From Acanthaster planci (taxonomy: Eukaryota; Echinodermata; Asteroidea; Valvatida; Acanthasteridae): a stretch of DNA of 64,000 bases. How positions within the stretch are numbered: the stretch's first letter is position 1; the number at the start of each line of letters is the position of its first letter. The DNA lies in NCBI RefSeq assembly GCF_001949145.1, contig NW_019091396.1:999526-1063525 (forward strand), in the 5' to 3' direction. The notes beneath the pieces were generated by a model. The model was not told the DNA's origin. It was given only the letters and a program-made list of their open reading frames with translations, and made no database searches. Shown piece after piece: positions 10,521 to 22,500 of the stretch. Made by a program: the position numbers and the translations under genes.

Positions 10521-13386
10521 CCTCTCTCCCTCCAGGCGACACAACTACAAAACGCGACGGAATGACGGCTCCCTTGCGTTCTGCCGTCAGGTCGCACAGT
10601 CGTGCGTTGCGTCGAACGTCGTGTCGTGCATCGCGTCGACGTCCCCCCCCCGTGCCTTCAAAGTAGGCCAAAATGCTATTCGCTCTTTGGTGTTGATTTT
10701 TCTTGTTTTTATCTCGTCCATTCATCGATTATGATTCATTTCTGTCATATTTTATTGAAAAAAAGAGCAAAAAGAAAATCTGCATATGTAGGAACTGCTC
10801 TCTCATAATAAATGGAAGCCCAGAATTCGTCACCCAGCCACTGATTTCTTTTCAATACCGTCAATTAAGTTGTCATTTGTGGTAGATTTGTAACGTTATA
10901 GATACTGGTATTTTTCTGTAGTCCATCCCTGCAGTTTCCAAGTAGTACTCCCAATCCTCCAGACAATTTGTCTACAATTGAACGGCCGCAAGTTTGACCA
11001 CGAGTTAAGGAAGTTACCTCCAAGCTTGCTCGATAATACCATCAGAATATTCCGTCTTAGTCTTTCTTCAGGTCAGTCTTCCTCGTTACCTTCATCAGCA
11101 CCACACGTCATGTCACTGAAAAAACTTGCCGTTCTGGTCTTTTAAACCAAAGTGACTTCTGTCCCCCGACAGTCTCTAGGGATAGATTTCTACACCGACC
11201 TCATAGCGCAGCGATTTATTGACACACACAGTGTGCTGTAAAGCCCTAAAACGTGAAGTTTAGCTGCTTCGCCTTGAACCTTGTCCCACGATAATAAACA
11301 ATGTATCAACAAAGCGCCGTTCAGGCTCTCAAGAACAAAATAGGGTCTAACAGACTTCTAACTTATATACTGGGCAAAGGGTGCGTGCCCCAATGACCCA
11401 TGCGTCTGAGCCAGGAAACCTCATGTGACATTACTTTATAGACAAACCTGCCCACACTTTTCTTGAATATCCTAGGCACAGATGTTCATGATCAGATGTG
11501 ATATGTTTTATGTTTATATGATTTATGCTGAATCTTACAAAAATGACATATTTATGGCTTGTTTGTCGTTCTCCCTTTTTCAGTGCTTTTGAATACATTT
11601 TGGTTGTTGGGAAGTCAGAAAACCCTTCACAATCCCCTTTTATTTTTCTCACCACGAAAAAGTGAAGGATGATTGAATAGCCCATCCCCCAATCCCTAAG
11701 GGGTGGTATATAACCTCATCCCCCGGGATGTACGCCGATAGCCATATACATGTACTGTCTATGTTTTCAAGTAGTATCTAGCTCTTTGTCTATCATGCTA
11801 TCGGCATATATATGCCAACTTCGACAACATTTCAAAGCAAGACCATGTTACTGAATTTGTCGAAGAAAAAAAAATTAACATAATTTCTCCCAAAAAAATG
11901 GGTAAAACTACATTACAATGAAACTAGATCGTAAAACAGTCTTTATGTTTTTTCTAAATAAAAAAGATTGTTTTATTTTGTGGCTTTTTTAAGCGTATTG
12001 ATGGATTAAAAACGAGTTCTTGATGGACAGTAAGATCACAATTTGAACACAAACAAAAGTATTGAATGTTGCAGACAGATAGTCACACCAATAGCTTTCT
12101 AAGCAAGGCAGCTTCCGATTTGAATTCTGGCGAGTTCGAACAGCGATGACGTTTCTTTACTAGCAAAATGATACAGTGGAGTCTTGGAATTATGAAATTG
12201 GTCAACTGCAATGACGTGGACCCACGAAATTATTGAGAAACCTTGGAATTAACCTTCGCTGAAAAAAAAAACGCAATTGCAATACTAATTGTCAAAAATG
12301 GAACTAATGTATTGTTCATCCCTAACCAGCAAACCAACAAACAGGGTTTCAATTAGGCACAGCAAACCAAATAAAGTGTATAAAACAATCTGCGTAAATA
12401 AGCCACAAGCCATTAGGAAGTAAAAGAAAGAAGGTGCAAGCAGCGTGTTCACCACTCTGGTCTAAGGCTTTCCTTTTAACTGATATAGGCACATCATGTA
12501 CATAATTCTCCCTGTTAATGACCTCTCAAACAGTGGCATATTCAATGTAGGGGTCACGCGCAAAGCGCCCGACCATTTAGGAATAGCACTTGAACGTCAT
12601 GATGGGGAAAATACTCTTTAACGGATGTGAAAAGTGCACCAGCCTTTCAGAAAATAATTCACATTTTGCCCGTAAATTTTGATACCTCAAACCGAAACTG
12701 TATTATACTTTTATTGAATGGAAATTTCATCAAATGGAAAAAAATGTGGTTGTCACGTGCGAGAGAGCGCGGTGGTAACACTGGGCGGCGTCCATGTACG
12801 CTCTTAGAGAGATAATATTTGGATCACTGGGCTGAATTCTTATGATTTCAAACAAACAGGAACATTCATATCTATTTTATGAAAAAATATTAGTGTTCAT
12901 TCTGGAAAACTGCCCATTGTGTCCGGCTTCGTAAGCCATCTCGCAATTATTTTGGGGCTGTTCAAAAAACAAAATCTCAACCCTGACGAGGAGGTGGTGT
13001 GTGATCCTGTTCCGAGAACAGAGTTCTTGGGGTACGTTCCAGCCGTTGGAGCGCGAGACCAAGAAACTCTTGTCAAGAGCAGGCCGCCCAAACTCGAACT
13101 AAGTTTTCAGTTTCAACAGCGCCCTCTTATTTTCATACGGGCACATGTTGTACGCGGTGATTATAGCTTGAACGCATTAATTAATGCATTAATTCTTTCG
13201 GTTATTATTTCTTCATTTCCATACACATTTGATTCTTTTAAGAATCTCAAAATATGAAGACGTCAGATACTGATCAATGATTTTGTGACAAAGAGCAGGA
13301 ATATGAGTTTTCAGTCTCATTATGGAAAAGCAACTAAGATGCTCACATTAGGTTCTTTGGAGTTTTTATAACGTGTGACCGACCAT

Positions 13387-13586
13387 TCAAGTCGTAGTTG
13401 CATCAACCTCAATATTCGAGAAGTAGGCAGCGTTTTCGAAGCCAGTTGTAGACATCACGTCGCGGTCTTCCATAAAGTTTCCTTTGCCGCGCCAGCGACC
13501 CAGAAAGAGGTATGCAGCGACAAGGCCTGCGACGACGACAATGATGACAGCAATGACTATACCCACAATGGCCCCGCCTGACAGAC
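13387..13586 (-). CDS. Exon 54: transmembrane helix, endocytic tail and stop
   Basis: This last coding exon (200 nt) encodes residues 2459-2524. A run from AIVGIVIAVIIVVVAGL to the AAYLFL that follows forms a single membrane helix, closed by the basic stop-transfer GRWRGKG. The 34-residue tail contains GFENAAYF. Its FENxxYF core matches the aromatic FENTLYF internalisation signal known from the mannose receptor tail, and FxNxxY is also close to NPxY sorting signals. TGA at 13,389-13,387 ends the frame. Confidence 0.92.
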
Positions 13587-16500
13587 CTGTAAGAAAAAGG
13601 ATCGATAGGCATTGGTCAAGGTTTGGTGAAGTAGGCCAGGCCTACATGGATAATGCGTTACACAGGTGCAAGGGCGACTTATTTGGGCCAAGCCACGGAC
13701 ACCTACAAGATGTAATGAATACAAATATGTCAAGGTTGTAACAGCAACCGCTTTCTCCTTGTAAGGCAAAAGTCGGATTTTCACTTCAAGGACTGTTTCT
13801 TGTAACGGCAATAATTTTGTCTCATACTAAATTCAAAGATGTAAGGCTAGCTACCTCTTGAATCTTGGTGTGTTCTATTTTATTTTTTTTTATCTCACCT
13901 CCGGTTTGGGGTTTCGGGCTGAGTGTGCCTGGTTTGCCTGTTTCTGGAGAAGAGAAAAAAGGCCATAGCCCAGTGTTATCTCCTTTGCTGTTTTCTACGT
14001 ACTCGGCTATATCTTCGTACAGTGGTGGAATTCATACATCCCTGCACTGTTCTTGGTTTAATGGGATAGAAATCATTCCAGTGTATGCACATAGGTTACA
14101 ATTTTGTTCCTCAACACGGCAAAAAGCACATGGTTTAACTTTTCAATTTCAAGCTTTTTGATAACCAAAGATAATTACTAAATCATACCGAATTCTGAAG
14201 TGTAAGGTAGCTCCGTCTTAGGGTAACCTATACGAAATAAAATAATCACTTGTCATGATTTGATATACACAAGGTATTTCATCTACACAACGAACGCTTA
14301 ATAGTTTATCCAACTGTTTCTTAAAACGATTGGTGATTTGTGCCCAGAATGAAATTGAAATGCCAGATTGATAAAAAGTGGAAATTTAGTGAAAATAAGT
14401 ATGAAAGTATTTATTTTCTGTCAATATTGGCAAAAGTGAACAAATTTTTGTGGAATAACTAAAGCAGTTAACAGTTCTACCATGAGTCACAATAAGCCTC
14501 AACTACCTGGTTCCAGGGTGTACGTGGTGCATTGCGAGTTTTCAAACTGGTCACAATTGCTGAATATTAATTATTCAAATCCTGAATGCCTGAGAAATGG
14601 ATGGGCATGGAGTTCTGCAAATTGCCAAACATGATGGCTCATTTTCAGATCTACACCTTCAATTTCATTGCATAAAGTCATTTTCAATCGCAAGAGAAAA
14701 AAATCTACATTTCAGATTTTTTCGTTGTGACTGACTGCAAAACTACAAACGTCGAGATTTAAATTAGCACTACGAATGGGCCTCGGGTATCCAGCAAGAG
14801 AGGGGTGCTATTCTGTCAGCAACAGAGGCTCCTTTGGAATAGGACTTCGCTGGTTCACGAACGACCAGGAAATGCACGAGTCACGGCCGCATCGCTACCA
14901 ACAAATTGAACACTCCCGACTAACGCTGCTCTTTTCAACCAATGAGGGGGTGCTTCTGCAGATACTGATACAAAAGTTAAACCAAACCTTTGGTCAGAAA
15001 GCAACGCTACTCTGTTGAGCAGAAAGTGTAGTTTTACGGTGAAGAGGATGGGTATCCGATATCCTGTACCTTCAGAAGTAGGCAGCCGACAGACGCAGTC
15101 GGCTTTGCGGACATCGCAGAATTCGTCAGACCACTTCCCATCATTCACGTCCATGGCCACACAGTCCGCGCCGACTGATTGACCATCAGGTTGACCGATG
15201 GCCCAGTTTACATAGTCCACTTTGCTCCCTTCCGTGTCATTATACACAAAGTCACCTGCACATAGTGACCAAAAAAGTCACCGAAATAAATGTCCGAAGA
15301 AACTAAATGTGACAGCTGCAGACTGTTAATATAATACTCAGGATTTTCAATCCTCAACAATTTTGACATTTGTCCTTCCAAACATTTAAAATCCGCTTTA
15401 CGTACACTTGTTGATATATTATTGTCCCATCTCTTTTTCCAATTGAAATGTTAGATCTAACACTTTTTCTGCTTTTAAATTTCTTTCAATTATTTTATCC
15501 CAATAATTTACAATTGCACAAAGTATACAAGAACATTATTTCGTGAACAAACAAGCGGCCACCAGATTACAGACGGCCTGTGCACCCGTGGATGGCAACG
15601 TTCCTGACCGCCTCTAATCTTGGCTACCGCACTCTCGTTTCCAGGGACTGAAACTAAAAACTAAACAATTTAAAGTACAAATCATTTTGAATTTAGAATG
15701 ACTTATTTTGAAACACAAAAACTTTCAATGGAAACTCGACTGAAATCTGAATCTATAGCAGGGCAGTTGAGAGAGGAAATTTTACTCAAATTCATCCTGT
15801 CCCTAGTTTCAGTCGTAGGGAACAAATTTTCACTGAAATGGAGTGCACTTTCACTCTGGAATCTAGATCACACTTCAGTTGAGAATTTGCCAGAGACAAG
15901 AAAAAATACATTATCAACAAAAGGCATAATTTTCATTCTTTGATATGTAGCTTTTTTTTTTCAAGAATGTTGCCGGAATATTTTGTGCAGGATTTTATGC
16001 CATAGCAGTACATATTTTTCTTCGGCAGTATTTTAATGGTATTGGTTAGATTTGCAAACAGAACAGCTGAAAAGATTTCCTAACATAATGGAAACGCATA
16101 CTGTTGAGTAAAACAGTGTTTTTGACTGAGAGATGTAATTTCTGTTTTCCCCCTTACTTCCCTAAACAGTCCCAACGACAGTTCCACTTTCTCGATGAGG
16201 GCGCTCTTGAGATGCACTGCACGCCATTTCGTCAGCGCCGTCTTAGTGACGAATTTATTTTATTTATGTCAGCCTAGCAAAAACAATACCAACTGGGAAG
16301 AAAGATCTTGCCCCTTTTTTGTGTCATTTTTGTATATGACATGTGCTTGAAACCACTGAACCACTGAAAAGTACATGCAGCCATTCAAGGTGTGTGAAAA
16401 TGAAAAAAGGTTCCACACAGGTTGAGGATGAGGATGTCATTCTCATAAAAACCGACTGTTTTGTTAAATACCTTTGGAATTCCTGTATATTTGAAGCCAC

Positions 16501-19500
16501 ACCCTTCCCGAACTCAGTGGTTTGTCTGTCCGGGCGTTGCTCCGAATAAATTCGTTCTGCTCGTCACTATGGACCGCGGGTAAGACGGCTCCATAAGCCC
16601 GCTTGCATTTCTCTTGGGCTTCATCGCGAGAGACTCGCGTCAGTCCGGTGTTGAAGAGAAGACACTCGCTGCCGTCTTGTTCCCAGCCCGCCATACCACA
16701 GTATCGCGGTGTTGCACTAGTCGAGGGAATGCGAGACACTACAAGAAGACCAGTCGAAAAGTTTGGGATGAGCAAAGAGGTAAATCAGGGGCGTATACAT
16801 TCACTATTAATTCGCAGTCTCAACAAGTAACGCACCTGAACCACATCCATACAAAAGAAAGTAAAGCTGATGTGAAGTTGAAGTAAAGGCTTTCGGGTTG
16901 CCGCTGAACGCATCCCTGATTCAGTACTTTGCCCCGGGTTTATTGAAAGAACAAAACACAGTTTCAAGATACCCTACAATTAAAAAAACACTAGGCCGAC
17001 GACCGAAGGGCCGCCACCTCAAGTCCTCTAGAATTTCCTGCCTATATGTCCCCACTGTCCTGTCGCTGAAGCAGAATGGATTTTCCTAATTACAAAGGCA
17101 TTGATCAAATTTGGAAATAAAATATCGTACCTCCCCCGATCTGGCAGACCGAGGCACGCTTGGACGAGCAGGCCGTGTTGTCCCACACTTTTCCAGGGAG
17201 CATTCTGACACATCCTTCTCCCTCCCTCGAGCTCGGCTCGTTGTGATTCCAGTTCACGTACGACAGCTGGTTTTCATTCAGCCACGAGAAAGTGCCGCTG
17301 TTCTGTTGATGAATAAACTAACATAATATTCCCACCTCCAAATGACAGAAACATCCAGAATGAATTCATGAAAGATGAAATAAATTGGACAGTGCAAGAC
17401 GAAAAAGGAGGAAGCTAAATATCAAACACAGCACACATTAATAATATTGCAAACTCAGTGTAATATCACATGCAGTTGAAAGAGTGAGGCCTAGGCTATA
17501 CACCGTGTTACTGCCACGCCGAACTTGAATAATTAGTTTGTTTTGTAAAGTTTCCACGGCAATAGCACGGCGTTTATCGCCAGTTCGGCTTGGCAAATTG
17601 CATTCAGCAAAGCAAGTTATTTAGCTTGACAGGGCATGCCACGCTATTGTGCATTAATGCCCCACTCACTTTGATTAAGTTCGGCGCGGCAGTATTCACG
17701 GTGTAGAGTCTAGGCCTAAGAGTGTTGACAAGTTGGCCGAGGTTATTCATCATGGTTTGAAGTGGGAATTAAACATTGCCCCGTGCTCAATATGCGCTAC
17801 GAATCCTTACATCTCGTTTGAGCCCGATCCATGCGTCACCGATGCCATGGTAGGTCAGCGCGCTTCGGATCAACGCCTCTTCGAAACGGTTGCCGATGGA
17901 GGCAAGCGTGCCCGGATCTCCATGGCAGTTGAGTTCCGCCTCGTTGTAGCTGTTTGGTGTCGAGTCAACCTTGTAGCAGGTTTGCCCGAAAGAACTGTAG
18001 CCCGGAATGTCACAAGGTATATCGATCCAAGTATCTGGACGGTTTTTGTCTGGACATCGGCGAAAAGGGAACAGGTAGTTTTGAATTTTGGAACTTTCTC
18101 TTTGCGCGGTCCTTTTATTTTTTTGTACATGCATTTTAATGAGTGGAAAATTCATTCCCATCAGCACTAAATAAGAGGTGAAAATGTGGGTTACTTCTTG
18201 TGGGGAGACAGCAAGGACAATAGGTACGACAGATTAGATTCATGATGGAAATCGTAGCTTTGTTAAATTGTGAACAATGCATGACTCAAAGTAGATTTTA
18301 TGCAGACACAATGAAAGCCTGCAATATCTGCGTCTTTGATTTTGTTTTTGAAACGTTTCTGGTGACTCACCTAGTGGTTTTTGACAAATGTAACTCTCAT
18401 TTGCAGATCCCTCGATATTTGCCCACTGTCCAGAAGTGGTAATGTTGCCCTTCAGCATGTGGACACAACCCCCTTGGAGCTGTTTTCCAAGAAAAAAATC
18501 ACAGTAAACCAAATGTTGATAGCTAAATTAAAGACGATTACTCTACTGAGGAATACTTATGAGCCAATTTAAATAGCTAATAAGAAAGATTTCACGCAAG
18601 ACAAGACTGTCTCCAGTGAGAGCGAGCAAAGCTCGATGAATTGTTGCAGTCTGAAACCTGAATATTCTGTCCATGCGTTGATACCGTTGGGTATGGCGTC
18701 ACGGACTGACTGGCATGGTTGATGCATATATTTGCTCCCACGTTGTGCAAGTACTATTCGTCTTGTAAGACGCAATAAGCTAATTCAGTTTTCCAGTGAT
18801 GCATGCTACAGAATGAAGGGTGTTGGGAGTCTCTTGGGAACAGTAACACGCGTGCGCAATGTCTGCCCTATCAGCCTGTCCACACTCCAATTCAGGGATC
18901 TATTATTTGCATAACAAGTAGTTCTGCCTGATATTTAAGTTTTAAATATGGTTCTGCATACCATCTCCCTCCACCCCCTGTGCAGTATTCGCTCGTCTAT
19001 GCAAACTGGCCATAACTAAACACATAAACGGTGTGATGGGGGTAGACTGGTTGACGGTGCATCGCAAATTGAAGGAACAAACTCAAAACTTAGTGCACGT
19101 AATGGAAGTGAAGATGAATTAAAAGTAGGAAATGTTGGAAAGGAACCTCAAATACATATGCATAACAAAGTTTGCTCCTAGGGTAAAAATATAACCCCTT
19201 CATGTTCCCTTTTTAAAATTTACCTAACCTGTTTGATTCCTTATTCCCAAAATTACCTCTGTTGTGGAACCGCTGTATTACTTCAATGAGGATTAAATCA
19301 GGCTATACTTCAGTCCTAAACGTCTTCGGCCAAACTAAACAATTTCCATCCAAGCAGGATTAGTGTCTAAGTTGAGGTTTCACACTTACGGCTGGATTTC
19401 CCGGGGCCCAGTTGGTGAAGTTCAATCGTGACCCATCAGTCCAATGAAAGTCATCAACCAATCTATTTAGTCCCATCCAACAGTGAGTACTGCTCAGCTG

Positions 19501-22500
19501 ATCCATCAGCGCAGTCAGGAAAACTGCCATTCCAGATCAGAAACATCATTATTACTTATTTGTTTCTGCTTTCATTAAAGGGACGCACAGCTTTCTAGAC
19601 AGACGCACAGCTTTCTTGACAGTACTCGATCATTACCAATACCTAGAAAATGTGGTACTGGAGACCACTTAAGGAAAGATTCAAGGTACATGTAGGCCAC
19701 TCTTTACAAGACCTAATTCAAAAGAGGCAAAATTGCAGCACATACAACCAGACACGTGTCAAAGACCTTTCAACGCAACAAACCAACGCCATGGTGAGTT
19801 TGACTTACTCTGAACATCTTGACTGGACACACTAGCAAGGTTTCCCCCTCTATCGACGCAATCATCTCTGGCTTCTCTGTACGGCAGCGCAGGAGACGAT
19901 ACCGAGTCTCCGAATAGTTTGTAACATTGATACCCAAGGCGATACCAATCATCTTCGCAGCCACCAGTGAGTGGGTAGGGGGAAGGGACAGGGATGGGGT
20001 CATTGTTGGAGGCCAACTTCTTGCAGATAAACGGCTGAGGTATTCCGCAGGCCATGTCATTCCATTTACCGCCTTGGGGATAGAACAAGTTGGGAAAATA
20101 ATGCTTGAAGCAGATTTGAAGGACGTGGAAAACAATTACCTCTGAGACTGAAGGGGATCAAACTGAAATCACTACCTTCACTTAAGACCCACTACTACCT
20201 TCGAGGGTTTTTACACAAAAATGTCAATATTCAGGACGTAGAAGTAATACATTATCTTATTACGTAATGCGTCTGCCAAGCTAATAAGTAAGGGACCAGT
20301 TGGTAACGCGGAGGGTCCACTTGGTAACGCGTAATTGAATTAGAATCACGTACGCAGCCATTCCTAACTGTCTGCACGCAGGCTAAACGAACCAGCAGCT
20401 GCCAGATAAGATGTTGGTTAAGATATGATAAGATCATGGTGATCAATTTTCTACCAAGAAGGCTAATAATTTCAAAAATTAATATCAGGCATCTCAAAAA
20501 AGGGCAAACAATCTTAATTAAAAACTGTGTATCTAACCTTGTGGCCTATAGGCCATACTTACTGGTCGGGTACATCTCTACGCATTTCTCCTCCCCTGCA
20601 TGGTCATTGGGCTCACCTGAGTTCCAGTTATCGTAGTAAAACTCCGTTTTGTCTGACCAGCTATCAATTAAAAAAATTCCGTCCAATGAACAACCAAAAC
20701 AATTATGCATTATTCTGGGAAAGTTTTTAATCAAACACACGCTCTCGTATTACATTTAAACTCTTTTGTCCAAACAAGTTCTTCTCTTATGCTCCTAGAG
20801 GATATCTGGACTTACATATGGACACCGCCAGCCACTTTTTCCCTCAAGCCAATCCAGTAATTCTTGTTCACCTGCTAGAGAAACCAAGTTCTTACTTAAA
20901 TGAGGTCAGCTGAGCACAACTTCACAGTGTAGTGCCTGTATTCTAATATAGAGCAACAATAAACATTCTCTTATTTTGTGGCCATCATCGAGCACTGTCA
21001 AGTTGTCACTCTGCCCAACAAAACTCTTGCCAAAACACTGCCGAATGAATGTATTTGTAATTATGCGACGAAATTGCAAAGTATTGGTACATGAGGGCAA
21101 ATAATCTGAGGCAGAATCCGTAATCCAACTGTAGGACGATAAACGCACACAGTCATGTGAACTTTCTGTGACTGAAGTGGCCAAATAAATGATTTCCGGG
21201 CCACACTCCTTTTGATTGGACTTCACACAATCCATCAATGCACAACATAGCTGGCTGTGTTAAAGATACCGGCGAGGTGTGACTTCTGATGTAGTCGTTC
21301 TCTGCGAAGGAATGGATGGAGGTCAGGTGACCGCCATGGTTGTTGCAAAAGGCATCGGCTTCACTCCACGTCAACCAATCCAACCGGTTACCAGTCTCTA
21401 TATAGTAGCAGTAGTCACCACGTGCGATCCAACCGCTTGTGCAAGGGACACCTGTTGGCCAAAAAATTCACACAAAATTGACTTTCATAAAGCAGCAACA
21501 TAATTATTTCATATTGAATACGAAAACGATGTCAACAGGGGTTTGGGCACACACCTTAACGGCCTCTTTATAGTGTTTTTTATCTATAACATTGGTGGAG
21601 ACAAAAGAAGGTAAACTCTATTCATGAATGAGCTTGTAAACAGCCAAAGAAGCGAGGCATATAAAGTTTAACGAAAAAAAGGTAACTCCCTAAAGGACAA
21701 TTCTGTCAAAAATCCAAAAGTATCTATTCACTCAAGAGTGTCTAAAACAATGAAACGTTCATTTTTCCAACTGTTCAACAGCCTGGAACTCGAACAGTGC
21801 CTGTCAGGAGAACTCTGCAAAATGTACTTGAAAACCAATAGGGATTAAATAAAATCAATACATTAGAACCCAATAAAATCTTAATACACTAACTTACACA
21901 AAAGAAATTATATTTTAATCTATAAGCATCTTATTCCATGAAATAAAGTATTAAATCTTGTTTCATCTCCTTGCTTACCTCCGACTGTTGTGGCAATTCC
22001 AGTTGGCGGGCTGAGGGGGGCTAAAAAACAAAAGACAAGAAAGCAGGCTCAAGAGTTTCCCATGGAGCTGAAGCTAATTACCGTATCTTCCATTAGCGTC
22101 AAAGTCTCAACAGGTTATTAATTAATAGAAATTGTGACTGATGCTAGAAGACAAGATAAACCTGCAATATTCCCTGGAATATGCATGGAGATAATACAAC
22201 CCATAAGCGCCAGACCAACTCCAACTGCATTATGCGACTTTTTAAATGTCACCTCTCAAGCATTTTGGTTTGTATTTGTGTATTAGCTACTAAACTGCAT
22301 TGATATAATGTACTCACGAAGGGTAGCGCGCCCAGTAGCGTTGATTGGCACTTTGGTTGAGGAATACGGGAGGGTGACATGCCCAGTTACCGTCGGCACT
22401 TGAGTTGATGAATAGGGGACTGCAAGAGAGTGGTGACAGCAAGTTAAGAGCTGTTCCAGAAGCAGTTTAATCCTGTGGAGCCAGGCTTTTTGGACCATCT

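Larger units (their letters stand above)
7066..13386. other. Region between the SRCR exons and the lectin gene
   Basis: About 6.3 kb with no exon I can support on either strand. It contains the 3' UTR of the lectin gene (AATAAA candidate at 12,710-12,715), a composite repeat at 8,722-9,289, a tandem duplication at 9,755-10,448, a TC microsatellite and scattered open frames without domain similarity. A missing 5' exon of the SRCR product might lie here undetected. Confidence 0.6.

Noticed and set aside
10423-10734. Open frames across the TC tract on both strands
   Set aside because: They exist because a dinucleotide repeat has no stops; the Ser-Leu and Arg-Glu runs are artefacts.
11431-11685. 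Minus-strand frame beginning MGYSIILHFFVV as a signal-peptide exon for the SRCR product
   Set aside because: The hydrophobic stretch is too short, and the only nearby donor (GTGAGA) is in phase 0, not the phase 1 required by the acceptor at 7,065.
12877-13257. Overlapping frames downstream of the lectin stop codon
   Set aside because: They lie in the likely 3' UTR, have no recognisable domain and no consistent splice partners.
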